Assembly (NCBI RefSeq): GCF_002901705.1
Contig: NZ_PPPV01000012.1
Location: 341,451-405,450 of the forward strand
Source: Staphylococcus lugdunensis
GTDB taxonomy: Bacteria; Bacillota; Bacilli; Staphylococcales; Staphylococcaceae
Reading direction: 5' to 3'
Length of the DNA stretch: 64,000 bases
The notes beneath the pieces are model-generated. The model saw nothing but the letters and a program-made list of their open reading frames with translations, did not search any database and was not told where the DNA came from. Positions 1-9,219 of this stretch are shown here, in pieces; position 1 is the stretch's first letter; each line of letters starts with the position of its first letter. Both the position numbers and the translations under genes were made by a program.

Positions 1-873
1 CCTGGTGTAAATATTCAACCTGAAATTAAAGAAGACGGCTATATTTATTCTGATGGCACTACGGTTTTAGGGGCTGACGATAAAGCAGGATTAGCAGCTA
101 TTATAGAAATGATTCGGCACATCCAAGAACACAATATTTTACATGGACAAATTCAATTCATTATTACCGTAGGGGAAGAATCAGGATTATTAGGAGCTAA
201 AGCACTTGATGACAGTCTTTTAGATGCTGATTATGGTTTTGCTGTAGATGCTAGTGTAGATGTTGGCACAACCGTAACTGGTGCACCTACTCAAATGCTT
301 TTAGAGGCAATCATTAAAGGTAAAACAGCGCATGCAAGTACTCCTAATAAAGGTGTTAGTGCGATAAATATTGCTGCAAAAGCAATTAGTAAGATGAAAT
401 TAGGCCAAATTGATAATGTGACTACAGCTAATATTGGTAAATTTCATGGTGGCGCTGCTACAAATATTGTTGCTGACGAAGTTGTTTTAGAGGCAGAAGC
501 AAGATCTCATTCCGATACAATGATCAAACAACAAATACATCATATGAAAGAAACGTTTGAATCTACAGCTAAAGCATTGGGTGGCGCTGCTGAAGTAAAT
601 GTAGTAAAAAGTTATCCTGGTTTTAAAATTCCCGACGACGCACTTGTCACTCAAATTGCTGTAAATAGTGCCCATGCATTAGGCTTATCTGGAGATACTG
701 TAATTTCAGGTGGCGGTTCAGATGGAAGTATTATCAATATGTTAGGCATTCCTACTGTGATATTAGGCGTTGGTTATGAAGCCATCCACACTACATCAGA
801 AAGAATTTCAGTGACTGCTTTATGTCAATTAACTGAGCAACTAATTAAAATCGTTGAAAATGTAGCTAAGTAA
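1..873 (+). CDS. M20 family metallopeptidase, PepT/YqjE-like (5' end missing)
   Basis: The reading frame is open from the first base, so the N-terminus lies outside the window; 290 residues remain. It shows the M20 di-zinc aminopeptidase signatures: GADDKAG at 70-90 with the bridging metal aspartate, and the GEES motif with the general-base glutamate pair at 175-180. The dimerisation lid domain lies between these and the C-terminal metal histidine (EAIHTTSERIS near the end). Members remove N-terminal residues from tripeptides in the cytosol; closest by memory to B. subtilis YqjE, whose gene is also near gnd. An internal ATG at 109 is not the start because the catalytic motif lies upstream. 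Exact substrate is not known. Confidence 0.85.
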   Translation, partial: PGVNIQPEIKEDGYIYSDGTTVLGADDKAGLAAIIEMIRHIQEHNILHGQIQFIITVGEESGLLGAKALDDSLLDADYGFAVDASVDVGTTVTGAPTQMLLEAIIKGKTAHASTPNKGVSAINIAAKAISKMKLGQIDNVTTANIGKFHGGAATNIVADEVVLEAEARSHSDTMIKQQIHHMKETFESTAKALGGAAEVNVVKSYPGFKIPDDALVTQIAVNSAHALGLSGDTVISGGGSDGSIINMLGIPTVILGVGYEAIHTTSERISVTALCQLTEQLIKIVENVAK

Positions 874-948
874 GTTTATGTAAGATGAAGTATACTCATA
901 ATATATGATACAATACTAATGAAAAACTGAACAAGAGAGGTAAGTAAT

Positions 949-2355
949 ATGACACAACAAATCGGTGTAGTAGGTTTGGCAGTAATGGGGAAAAACTTGG
1001 CGTGGAATATAGAATCACGCGGTTACAGTGTTTCTGTGTTTAACCGTTCTAGACAAAAAACGGATGAAATGGTAGAAGAATCAAAAGGAAAAAATATTCA
1101 TCCAACTTATAGTTTAGAGGAGTTTGTTAAGTCCCTAGAAAAACCTCGTAAAATTTTACTCATGGTAAAAGCTGGTCCTGCTACAGATGCAACTATAGAT
1201 AGTTTGTTACCTTTATTAGATGATGATGATATTCTTATTGACGGAGGAAATACAAATTACCAAGATACGATTCGTCGAAATAAAGCGTTAGCCCAAAGCG
1301 GCATTAATTTCATAGGCATGGGTGTATCTGGTGGAGAAGTAGGGGCTCTTACTGGTCCTTCTTTGATGCCTGGTGGACAAGAAGCAGCATACAATAAAGT
1401 AAGTGATATTTTAGATGCTATAGCTGCGAAAGCTAAAGACGGTGCTTCTTGTGTAGAATATATTGGTCCTAATGGTGCAGGCCATTACGTGAAAATGGTC
1501 CATAACGGTATTGAATATGCCGATATGCAATTAATCGCGGAAAGTTATGCTATGATGAAAGACCTATTAGGTATGTCACATGAAGAGATTTCGAAAACAT
1601 TCAAAAATTGGAATGGTGGTGAATTAGAAAGCTATTTAATCGAAATCACTGGAGATATCTTTACAAAATTAGACGAAAGTCATGATGCTTTAGTAGAAAA
1701 AATTCTTGATACTGCTGGCCAAAAAGGAACTGGTAAATGGACATCGATTAACGCGTTAGAATTGGGTATTCCATTAACAATTATTACAGAATCAGTATTT
1801 GCTCGTTTTATTTCATCCATAAAAGAAGAACGTGTCAATGCTTCCAAATTATTAAATGGACCAAACGCTACATTTGACGGTGACAAAGATGAATTCTTAG
1901 AAAAAATTCGTAAAGCTTTATATATGAGTAAAATTTGTTCTTATGCTCAAGGTTTTGCTCAAATGCGCAAAGCAAGTGAAGAAAACGAATGGAATCTTAA
2001 ATTGGGCGATTTAGCTATGATTTGGCGCGAAGGTTGTATCATCCGTGCACAATTCTTGCAAAAAATTAAAGATGCATATGATAATAATTCAGAATTACAA
2101 AATTTATTATTAGACCCTTACTTTAAAGGTATTGTAACTGAATATCAAGATGCATTAAGAGATGTAGTAGCTACAGGTGTTCGTAATGGCGTGCCTACAC
2201 CAGGTTTCTCAGCTAGTATTAATTACTATGATAGTTATCGTTCAGAGAACTTACCTGCTAACTTAATCCAAGCTCAACGCGATTACTTTGGCGCTCATAC
2301 TTATGAACGTAAAGACAAAGAAGGCGTATTCCATACACAATGGGTTGAAGAATAA
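949..2355 (+). CDS. gnd: 6-phosphogluconate dehydrogenase, decarboxylating
   Basis: 468 residues, the normal family length. It oxidises and decarboxylates 6-phosphogluconate to ribulose 5-phosphate with NADP in the oxidative pentose phosphate pathway. The N-terminal Rossmann fold shows [10 protein letters not shown] at residues 9-18 and the NADP 2'-phosphate loop NRSRQKT at 32-38. The signature [16 protein letters not shown] at 179-194 carries the catalytic lysine K182. The start ATG is preceded by AGAGAGG at a suitable distance. It is a single gene; zwf, the first enzyme of the same pathway, lies 4 kb downstream on the other strand. An intergenic repeat follows its stop codon. Confidence 0.97.
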   Translation: MTQQIGVVGLAVMGKNLAWNIESRGYSVSVFNRSRQKTDEMVEESKGKNIHPTYSLEEFVKSLEKPRKILLMVKAGPATDATIDSLLPLLDDDDILIDGGNTNYQDTIRRNKALAQSGINFIGMGVSGGEVGALTGPSLMPGGQEAAYNKVSDILDAIAAKAKDGASCVEYIGPNGAGHYVKMVHNGIEYADMQLIAESYAMMKDLLGMSHEEISKTFKNWNGGELESYLIEITGDIFTKLDESHDALVEKILDTAGQKGTGKWTSINALELGIPLTIITESVFARFISSIKEERVNASKLLNGPNATFDGDKDEFLEKIRKALYMSKICSYAQGFAQMRKASEENEWNLKLGDLAMIWREGCIIRAQFLQKIKDAYDNNSELQNLLLDPYFKGIVTEYQDALRDVVATGVRNGVPTPGFSASINYYDSYRSENLPANLIQAQRDYFGAHTYERKDKEGVFHTQWVEE

Positions 2356-2383
2356 TATTTAAGAGTCTAGGATATTAGTATGT

Positions 2384-2499
2384 TATTGGCTATGAACTAT
2401 TGACTGGATTGAAAATAAGCTTACACTAAGCTTTTGTCATTCCTAGTCAACCTTGCCGGAGCGGGACAGAATTCATTATGAATTCGTAGTCCCGCTCCC
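2384..2499 (+). repeat. Intergenic double-dyad repeat, family I, copy 1
   Basis: About 115 bases after the gnd stop. The first arm is an imperfect inverted repeat (TTGACTGGATTGAAAAT ... CATTCCTAGTCAA), followed by the spacer CCTTGCCGG. The second arm is GCGGGAC ... GTCCCGC around the EcoRI-like palindrome GAATTCATTATGAATTC. Five more copies occur in this window. In this copy the second arm reads CAG first and TAG last, the opposite of copies 2, 3, 4 and 6. It may serve as a 3'-end element of gnd. Confidence 0.85.
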
Positions 2500-2514
2500 T
2501 TCTTATCATTCTGT

Positions 2515-2526
2515 GCAAACGTTTGC
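2515..2526. promoter_or_regulatory. Palindromic LacI-family operator, probably for MalR
   Basis: The perfect 12-bp palindrome GCAAACGTTTGC lies 76 bases before the MalR ribosome binding site. LacI/GalR regulators typically bind CG-centred palindromes of this form, so autoregulation of malR-malA is likely. Binding itself is inferred. Confidence 0.7.
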
Positions 2527-2569
2527 ATAATTATTTTACTTTTACCTATTAAATGTTATAGAATTTCTA

Positions 2570-2584
2570 TTGAAAGCGCTTACT
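2570..2584. promoter_or_regulatory. Catabolite-responsive element (cre)
   Basis: TTGAAAGCGCTTACT matches every fixed position of the Gram-positive cre consensus WTGNAANCGNWNNCW. It sits just upstream of the malR ribosome binding site at 2591-2597, so CcpA would block transcription entering malR-malA when glucose is present. Confidence 0.75.
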
Positions 2585-2601
2585 ATAAAAGAGGTGATTT
2601 T

Positions 2602-3624
2602 ACGGTAACAATTAAAGACGTGGCAAGGTATGCAAATGTCTCACCATCAACTGTTTCAAGAGTCATTAAAGGTAACAAGAAAATTAGTTTAGCCACTATC
2701 CAAAAGGTACAAACAGCGATGGATGAATTAAATTACTTCCCTAATCAAGCTGCACGTACACTTATAACTAAAAAAACAAACACAATCGGTCTTATCTTCA
2801 AAAGTGAAACAAATCTATTGCGCCAAAATCCATTCTATAATGATGTGATTACTGGCATAAGTAACACATGTAATCAATTTAATTATGCTACCAATACAAC
2901 AGTTTCAAATAATGAAGAAGATTTGTTAAAAGAGGTTCAATATTTTATAGATAGCAAAAAGGTGGATGGATTTATATTACTTTATTCCAAAGAAAATGAT
3001 CCTATCTTTCAATTATTAGTTAATCTAGGTATACCGTTTGTTGTTATTGGTAAAAATTATAATAAAAATGATGTCATCCATATTGATAATGATAATATTG
3101 AAGCAGCATATAAACTAACTGATTGGTTAATCCTACAAGGCTTTCAAGATATTCTATTTTTGTCCGAAAAAGGTAATTATGCAGTTTCCGCAGATCGAAC
3201 AATTGGCTATCAACAAGCAATGATCGATGCGAGTTTATATCCCAAAGTGCACAACATATCAAATCAGCGCCTAGATTTACAACAATTTGTCAAATACTTA
3301 TTATGCTTACAGCAATTACCTCATGCTATTATCACTTCAGATGCAATGCTTAATCTACATCTTTTAAGCGTGTTATATGATAATCATGTGTTTATTCCAA
3401 AAGATATAGGCACTGCAACATTTAATTATTCATTTATAACCGAAAGTGCTTCACCCCCACAAACGTGTATCAATATAAATACAGAATGTTTAGGACAAAC
3501 TGCTGCAACACAAATCATTAATCTATTAGCACAACAACAAGTATCTAATGTAGAAAATCAAAACATCTATATACCAACATCAATCATTCAACGTCAATCA
3601 ACTCAAATAAATATAAAGGAGTAG
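2602..3624 (+). CDS. malR: LacI-family maltose operon regulator MalR
   Basis: A 340-residue LacI/GalR repressor if read from ACG at 2602. The N-terminal helix-turn-helix reads TVTIKDVARYANVSPSTVSR. A periplasmic-binding-protein-like sugar domain follows from about residue 60. The ribosome binding site GAGGTGA at 2591-2597 points exactly to 2602, where the codon is ACG instead of ATG. The first ordinary start in frame is GTG at 2620, which has no suitable binding site and removes the first residues of the DNA-binding domain (334 residues left). Family members normally begin M-x-TIKDVA, so the ACG looks like a mutated ATG used at low efficiency, or a sequence error. malA begins five bases after the stop, so the two form an operon controlled by the operator and cre site upstream. 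Confidence 0.85.
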   Translation, partial: TVTIKDVARYANVSPSTVSRVIKGNKKISLATIQKVQTAMDELNYFPNQAARTLITKKTNTIGLIFKSETNLLRQNPFYNDVITGISNTCNQFNYATNTTVSNNEEDLLKEVQYFIDSKKVDGFILLYSKENDPIFQLLVNLGIPFVVIGKNYNKNDVIHIDNDNIEAAYKLTDWLILQGFQDILFLSEKGNYAVSADRTIGYQQAMIDASLYPKVHNISNQRLDLQQFVKYLLCLQQLPHAIITSDAMLNLHLLSVLYDNHVFIPKDIGTATFNYSFITESASPPQTCININTECLGQTAATQIINLLAQQQVSNVENQNIYIPTSIIQRQSTQINIKE

Positions 3625-3629
3625 GTACT

Positions 3630-5282
3630 ATGTCAATTAAAAGAAATTGGTGGAAAGAAGCGGTCGCATATCAAGTGTATCCTAGAAGCTTTAATGACAG
3701 TAATAATGATGGTATCGGGGATTTACCCGGTCTCATTGCTAAGTTAGATTACTTAAAAGATTTAGGCATTGATGTCATTTGGTTAAGTCCAATGTATCAA
3801 TCACCTAATGATGATAATGGGTATGATATAAGTGATTATCAAGCAATCATGGATGAATTTGGTACAATGTCTGACTTTGATCAACTGTTAAATGAAATTC
3901 ATGCACGTGATATGAAATTGATTTTAGACTTAGTCGTTAATCATACTTCTGATGAGCATCCATGGTTTATAGAATCAAAATCAAGCAAGAATAACCCCAA
4001 ACGCGATTGGTATATATGGCGAGATCCTAAAGAAGACGGTTCAGAGCCAAATAACTGGGAAAGTATCTTTAATGGATCTACTTGGGAATATGATACTCAA
4101 ACACAACAATATTATTTCCATCTATTTAGTAAAAAACAACCCGATTTAAATTGGCATAATCCTGAAGTAAGAACAGCCATATTCGACATGATGAATTGGT
4201 GGTTTGATAAAGGAATTGATGGATTTCGAGTTGATGCAATTACTCATATTAAGAAAACATTTGAAGCAGGGGATTTACCAGTTCCAATTGGTAAATCCTA
4301 TGCACCTGCCTTTGATGTTGATATGAATCAACCAGGTATACAAGCGTGGCTTCAGGAAATGAAAGATAAATCTTTGAGTCATTATGATATTATGACAGTG
4401 GGTGAAGCAAATGGTGTTAATCCAGATAATGCAGAAGAATGGGTAGGCGAGGACGAAGGAAAATTTAATATGATTTTTCAATTTGAACATCTCGGATTAT
4501 GGTCAACAGGAGATCAAAAATTTAATGTCAACGCCTACAAAAATGTCTTAAATCATTGGCAAAAACGTCTCGAAGGCATAGGGTGGAATGCATTATTTAT
4601 TGAAAATCATGACCAACCACGTAGAGTTTCAACATGGGGAGATGATGAAAAATATTGGTATGAGTCGGCGACAAGCCACGCTGTAGTTTATTTCTTACAA
4701 CAAGGTACACCATTTATCTATCAAGGACAAGAAATAGGTATGACCAACTATCCATTTGAAAGCATAGAGACATTTAATGATATAGCTGTAAAAAATGAAT
4801 ATCAAATTGTGAAAAAGTCAGGTGGAGACGTTGAAAAACTACTAGACAAGTATAAAATGGAAAATCGTGATAACGCGCGTACACCAATGCAATGGGATGA
4901 TAGTGTGAATGGTGGATTTACAGAAGGGCAACCATGGTTTCCAGTCAATCCTAACTATAAAACGATTAACGTTAAAGAGCAATTAAGTAATGAACATTCT
5001 GTATTGAATTTTTATAAAAAATTAATTAAATTAAAAAAATCTGATGACATTTATACTTATGGTCAATTTGATTTAGTAGATGCTGATAATTCTAAAATAT
5101 TTGCATACACACGCACACTTGGAGATAAAACTGTTGTAGTAGCAGCTAATTTAACAAAAACTGAAGCAAAACTTAATTTACCATTTGATATTACGCATGC
5201 CAAGATTAAATTACACAATTATCCAAGTGAAGTAATTCTGGAAAGAGTCCAACCATATGAATGTTTTGTTGCAGAACTTTAG
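3630..5282 (+). CDS. malA: Alpha-glucosidase, GH13 (maltase / oligo-1,6-glucosidase type)
   Basis: 550 residues of the alpha-amylase family. The four conserved regions are present: DLVVNH (100-105), GFRVDAI with nucleophile D202, the acid/base glutamate E259 in GEANG, and ENHDQ with the transition-state aspartate D328. There is no signal peptide, so it is a cytosolic enzyme that releases glucose from maltose or short malto-/isomalto-oligosaccharides. AAGGAG precedes the ATG. It is the second gene of the malR operon. Whether alpha-1,4 or alpha-1,6 bonds are preferred cannot be settled from the sequence alone. Confidence 0.93.
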   Translation: MSIKRNWWKEAVAYQVYPRSFNDSNNDGIGDLPGLIAKLDYLKDLGIDVIWLSPMYQSPNDDNGYDISDYQAIMDEFGTMSDFDQLLNEIHARDMKLILDLVVNHTSDEHPWFIESKSSKNNPKRDWYIWRDPKEDGSEPNNWESIFNGSTWEYDTQTQQYYFHLFSKKQPDLNWHNPEVRTAIFDMMNWWFDKGIDGFRVDAITHIKKTFEAGDLPVPIGKSYAPAFDVDMNQPGIQAWLQEMKDKSLSHYDIMTVGEANGVNPDNAEEWVGEDEGKFNMIFQFEHLGLWSTGDQKFNVNAYKNVLNHWQKRLEGIGWNALFIENHDQPRRVSTWGDDEKYWYESATSHAVVYFLQQGTPFIYQGQEIGMTNYPFESIETFNDIAVKNEYQIVKKSGGDVEKLLDKYKMENRDNARTPMQWDDSVNGGFTEGQPWFPVNPNYKTINVKEQLSNEHSVLNFYKKLIKLKKSDDIYTYGQFDLVDADNSKIFAYTRTLGDKTVVVAANLTKTEAKLNLPFDITHAKIKLHNYPSEVILERVQPYECFVAEL

Positions 5283-5296
5283 TTTGACCACTATAA

Positions 5297-5404
5297 TATT
5301 GGCAGTAGTTGACTGGATTGAAAATACGCTAATACCAAGCTTTTTCAATCCTAGTCAACCTTGCCGGGGCGGGACTACGAATTCATTATGAATTCTGTAC
5401 CGCA
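5297..5404 (+). repeat. Intergenic double-dyad repeat, family I, copy 2
   Basis: It starts TATTGGCAGTAGTTGACTGG just after the malA stop, with first-arm partner TTTCAATCCTAGTCAA, then CCTTGCCGGG, then the second arm GCGGGACTACGAATTC ... GAATTCTGTACCGC. One base of the second stem is mutated (TACC for TCCC). A family II repeat follows directly. Confidence 0.85.
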
Positions 5405-5426
5405 AAGGGTCTTGCAAAAATACATC

Positions 5427-5536
5427 TCATTTATACGTAATTTCACATCAACATACTTAAAAAAGCCAGTTCCTATATTATTTTCAATAGAAATTGCTTT
5501 TTTATTTGTCCAAGAACTTTATGTCCCAGACTTGTC
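5427..5536. repeat. Degenerate intergenic repeat, family II, copy 1
   Basis: This segment resembles 37517-37626 over its whole length. Shared words include CATCAACATACTTA / TATCAACATACTTA, TTTCAATAGAAATT and AAGAACTTTATGTCCCAGAC. It is placed between malA and the 3' end of the AraC-type gene. It has no convincing coding potential. Confidence 0.7.
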
Positions 5537-5546
5537 GTTTGTCACA

Positions 5547-6428
5547 TTATTCTATTTCATCTTCTGAATCTACATGATATGTTTCTTGTTGTATTGGTAA
5601 CCAAAGTTGAATTTTAGTTGGCTGTTCAAAAGATATCTCATGTGGATATATCTCGACATAAAGGCTATCTCGTTCATAAGGCAATGTTAATTGCAAACTC
5701 GTTTCAATAAAATGCCATGCTTCATTTACAGCATAATCTATCTCACCGTGCAGATTAAACTTTGCATAATGACGACCAGGTAAGCGTCTACTTTCTAAAT
5801 GCATCGGGTATCGATCACTTGGAACGCCGACAAATATTTCCAACCCGTTGTCTAAAGGACAACTAATGACAAATAATTCATAAGGGCTTATATTATTATA
5901 CTTTAATAAATCTTTAATCTTACCATCAAGGTATAAATCTTCTAAAAAGTCTGGAACATTAAATGGATTGGATAGTTGGTTTGTATTAATATATCGTGCA
6001 TGCCCAACCAGCGCAATATCGCTGGTTTCTTCTAATCTATAGGGAAATGGTTCACGCTCTGTTGTAGATAATTTTATGTATACTCTTTTTTGAATTTTAA
6101 GTTCATTTTTTTTAGTAGATGCTTGAATAGGTGAGAGACCATGAAAACGACTAAAATCATTTGCAAAATCATTTGCATTAGCATATTGATACTTTTTTGC
6201 AACATCAACAAGACGTGATGAATTTTGTATCATATCTTCTGCTGCAAGTGTCATTTTTCTTGCTTGAGCATAATTTGATGGAGATAAACCCACAATCATT
6301 TTAAATGATTGGTCGAGATGGTAAGGTGAAAGACCAACGTAATCACTTAATTCCTGCAAATTAAACGGCTCGGTAATGCGGTCTTCAATATAAACAATGG
6401 CCTGTTGTAGCTGCTTAATAACGTCCAA
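5547..6428 (-). CDS. AraC-family transcriptional regulator with GyrI-like effector domain
   Basis: 293 residues. The N-terminal 100 residues are the AraC/XylS double helix-turn-helix (IEDRITEPFNLQELSDYVGLSP, then ARKMTLAAEDM and YANANDFANDFSRFHGLSP). The rest matches the Rob/GyrI-type ligand-binding fold, as in MarA-Rob relatives with the DNA-binding half first. The start chosen is TTG at 6428, which has GGAGTG six bases upstream. A TTG at 6452 is in frame but has no binding site. It stands alone on the reverse strand; the zwf terminator separates it from zwf. The ligand and target genes are unknown. Confidence 0.8.
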   Translation of the reverse strand: MDVIKQLQQAIVYIEDRITEPFNLQELSDYVGLSPYHLDQSFKMIVGLSPSNYAQARKMTLAAEDMIQNSSRLVDVAKKYQYANANDFANDFSRFHGLSPIQASTKKNELKIQKRVYIKLSTTEREPFPYRLEETSDIALVGHARYINTNQLSNPFNVPDFLEDLYLDGKIKDLLKYNNISPYELFVISCPLDNGLEIFVGVPSDRYPMHLESRRLPGRHYAKFNLHGEIDYAVNEAWHFIETSLQLTLPYERDSLYVEIYPHEISFEQPTKIQLWLPIQQETYHVDSEDEIE

Positions 6429-6520
6429 AACTTTCACTCCAATAAATTTCAATCATTACATTATATTTTACAATAATTTCACTAAATATACACCAATTAC
6501 GGTCACATTAATTTAAAAAT

Positions 6521-6563
6521 AAAAGAACAGCACTCGAATACATAAAACGATATGCTGCTCTTT
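6521..6563 (-). terminator. Rho-independent terminator of zwf
   Basis: On the reverse strand AGAGCAGCA pairs with TGCTGTTCT across a short loop and is followed by TTTATTTTT. It lies just past the zwf stop codon. Confidence 0.75.
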
Positions 6564-6569
6564 ATGTTT

Positions 6570-8054
6570 TTATTGAATATCGTCCCACCAGTGATTACCA
6601 TCTCGGCTTAATAATAAATCGCTTTCAAGCGGACCATTAGTTCCAGATTCATAATTAGGAAATACAGGGTCATTTAATGTCCATTCTTCTTGAATGATAT
6701 CGACAAATTTCCATGTTGATTTTAATTCTTCCCAATGCGTGAAGTTAGTCGCATCTCCTTTTAGACAATCAAAAAGTAAGTTTTCATACGCATCAACTGT
6801 GTTCATTTTATCTTGAGCACTCATTGCATAAGATAGTTGAACTGGTTCAGTTTCGATACCTTGGATGCTTTTTTTAGCGTTTAAATGCAGTGAAATACCT
6901 TCATTTGGTTGGATATTAATGACTAATAAGTTAGAATCTAACAGCTTATCTGATTCATAATATAAATTCATTGGAACTTCTTTAAACTCAACTACAACTT
7001 GAATTGTTTTTGACTTCATACGTTTGCCTGTTCGGATATAAAACGGTACACCAGCCCATCTAAAGTTATCTATCATTAATTTACCTGACACAAACGTTGG
7101 CGTGTTAGAATCATTTGCTACTCGATCCTCATCTCTATAAGCCTTAACTGGCTTATTATCAATATAACCTTCACCATATTGGCCACGTACAAAGTTTTGT
7201 TTAACTTCTTCTGGCTCTAATTTACGTAAAGATTTTAATACTTTTACCTTTTCGGCACGTATATCTTCGCTTTTTAAACTAATAGGTGCTTCCATGGCAA
7301 GTAAAGCCACCATTTGAAGCATATGGTTTTGCACCATATCTTTTAATGCACCACTTGATTCATAGTATCCTCCACGATCTTCAACACCTAATAATTCTGA
7401 TGATGTTACTTGAATATTTGAAATATATTTATTATTCCATAAAGGCTCAAACATCGCGTTGGCAAATCTTAACACTTCAATGTTTTGCACCATATCTTTA
7501 CCTAAATAATGATCAATTCTATATATTTCTTCTTCTTTGAACGATCTTCTAATTTGTTTGTTTAAAGATTCTGCAGATTTCAAATCACTGCCAAATGGTT
7601 TTTCTATAACTAGACGTTTGAAACCATGTGTATTAGTAAGACCAGATGTTTTTAAGAAATCTGAAATAATACCAAAGAATTGAGGTGCCATAGCTAAATA
7701 GAATAGGCGATTACCTTGTAATTGATATTGCTTATCTAATTCATTTGAAAAAGTTAACAACGATTGATAACTTGCCTCATCATTGACATCATGACGATGA
7801 TAATAGACATGCGTCATAAATTCATCTAATAAGTCTGTATTGCCTACATGGTGTTGTATAGAAGATGCAACTTGTTGACGAAATTCATCATTTGTTAAAT
7901 CTCGGCGACCAATTCCGATGATAGCAATATGTTCATCAAGATTATTCTGTTGAAATAAATGGAAAAGAGATGGGAAAAGCTTTCTGTGACTTAAATCACC
8001 AGTTGCTCCAAAAATTGTAATTAAACAAGGAATATGTTTGTTTTTTGTACTCAA
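6570..8054 (-). CDS. zwf: Glucose-6-phosphate 1-dehydrogenase
   Basis: 494 residues from TTG at 8054. This TTG has GAGG eight bases before it; a TTG two codons earlier is too close to the binding site. It catalyses the first oxidative step of the pentose phosphate pathway. The NADP fingerprint GATGDLSHRK is at residues 16-25, EKPFG at 151-155, and the active-site signature RIDHYLGK with the catalytic histidine pair region at 179-186. It is monocistronic with its own terminator. It works with gnd, found 4 kb away in the opposite orientation. Confidence 0.97.
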   Translation of the reverse strand: MSTKNKHIPCLITIFGATGDLSHRKLFPSLFHLFQQNNLDEHIAIIGIGRRDLTNDEFRQQVASSIQHHVGNTDLLDEFMTHVYYHRHDVNDEASYQSLLTFSNELDKQYQLQGNRLFYLAMAPQFFGIISDFLKTSGLTNTHGFKRLVIEKPFGSDLKSAESLNKQIRRSFKEEEIYRIDHYLGKDMVQNIEVLRFANAMFEPLWNNKYISNIQVTSSELLGVEDRGGYYESSGALKDMVQNHMLQMVALLAMEAPISLKSEDIRAEKVKVLKSLRKLEPEEVKQNFVRGQYGEGYIDNKPVKAYRDEDRVANDSNTPTFVSGKLMIDNFRWAGVPFYIRTGKRMKSKTIQVVVEFKEVPMNLYYESDKLLDSNLLVINIQPNEGISLHLNAKKSIQGIETEPVQLSYAMSAQDKMNTVDAYENLLFDCLKGDATNFTHWEELKSTWKFVDIIQEEWTLNDPVFPNYESGTNGPLESDLLLSRDGNHWWDDIQ

Positions 8055-8208
8055 GATCAAAACCTCAATTCTTTAGGGATATGATTTTCTTATTATAAAA
8101 TAAAAGGGACAGGTATTCATATCTTTTTGCTTATATTATACTTTATTTCTTATTATAACAATTGTCATTACTTATGATAAAATATATTGAAGTAAAGGAG
8201 GCATATGC

Positions 8209-9132
8209 ATGGAAGTAACGTTTTTTGGTACGAGCGCAGGCTTGCCTACAAAAGAAAGAAATACCCAAGCAATTGCTTTAAATTTGGAACCTTACTCTAA
8301 TTCAATATGGCTATTTGATGTAGGCGAAGGAACACAACATCAAATTTTACATCATTCCATTAAACTCGGTAAAGTTGATCATATTTTTATAACGCATATG
8401 CACGGCGATCATATTTTTGGATTACCAGGTTTATTAACAAGTCGCTCATTTCAAGGAGGAGAAAGTAAACCTTTAACTTTGGTTGGTCCTCATGGAATCA
8501 AGGCATTTGTTGAAACAACTTTAAGCTTATCTGAATCTCACTTGAATTATCCAATTACTTTTATAGAAATCGACGATGGCTTTAGTTATCATCATAATGG
8601 GTTTAAGGTAACTGCAAAGGTTCTAAACCATGGCATTGTATCTTATGGTTACAGAGTTGAAGCGCCTACAACACCAGGTAAAATTAATGTCGAAGCTTTG
8701 AAAGCACTCGGACTTGAGCCAGGTCCTAAATACCAAGAAGTTAAGGATAACGATACATTTGAATTTAATAATATTATTTATAAATCCCAAGACTTTAAAG
8801 GATTAGCAAAACCAGGTCCAATCATAGCAATATTTGGAGATACTAAGCCATGTGCCAACGAGAAAATCATAGCACAGGGCGCTCAGTTAATGATTCATGA
8901 AGCTACATACATAGAAGGGGATAAAGCATTAGCAAATAACTATCATCATAGTCATATAGATGATGTATTTCAGCTTATTCATCAGGCACATGTTAAGCAA
9001 ACATTAATCACTCATATGAGTAATCGCTATAATAAAGAGGATATTCATCACATTTATAATCATCTTTTGCAGCAAGACAATGTACCTAATTTCATATTTG
9101 TAAACGATTTCGACACTTTCAAAATTGAATAA
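8209..9132 (+). CDS. rnz: Ribonuclease Z (tRNA 3' endonuclease)
   Basis: 307 residues, the length of the short RNase Z form. The metallo-beta-lactamase zinc motif is H63-M-H65-G-D67-H68, with further ligands in the IHEATY segment and THMSNRY near the C-terminus. The enzyme cuts pre-tRNAs lacking an encoded CCA after the discriminator base. AAAGGAGG lies just upstream of the ATG. It is convergent with proC and shares a bidirectional terminator with it. Cca, which adds CCA afterwards, is encoded at 46.2 kb. Confidence 0.95.
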   Translation: MEVTFFGTSAGLPTKERNTQAIALNLEPYSNSIWLFDVGEGTQHQILHHSIKLGKVDHIFITHMHGDHIFGLPGLLTSRSFQGGESKPLTLVGPHGIKAFVETTLSLSESHLNYPITFIEIDDGFSYHHNGFKVTAKVLNHGIVSYGYRVEAPTTPGKINVEALKALGLEPGPKYQEVKDNDTFEFNNIIYKSQDFKGLAKPGPIIAIFGDTKPCANEKIIAQGAQLMIHEATYIEGDKALANNYHHSHIDDVFQLIHQAHVKQTLITHMSNRYNKEDIHHIYNHLLQQDNVPNFIFVNDFDTFKIE

Positions 9133-9147
9133 AAATAAATAATATAT

Positions 9148-9206
9148 AAAATAGAGTAGCACAGAAAATCAGTTTAACTTAAAGATTTCTATGCTACTCT
9201 ATTTAA
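9148..9206. terminator. Bidirectional terminator between rnz and proC
   Basis: The stem ATAGAGTAGCA / TGCTACTCTAT, extended by AGAAA/TTTCT, is flanked by A- and T-rich tails on both sides. It serves the two convergent genes. Confidence 0.85.
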
Positions 9207-9219
9207 TGTTTTAATTGTA

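Noticed and set aside
109-111. ATG as the start of the first peptidase gene
   Set aside because: The frame is open upstream to base 1 and includes the essential GADDKAG motif, so this is an internal methionine.
5361-5567. Open frame of 68 codons after malA
   Set aside because: It lies wholly in repeats of families I and II, has no ribosome binding site, and overlaps the end of the AraC-type gene.
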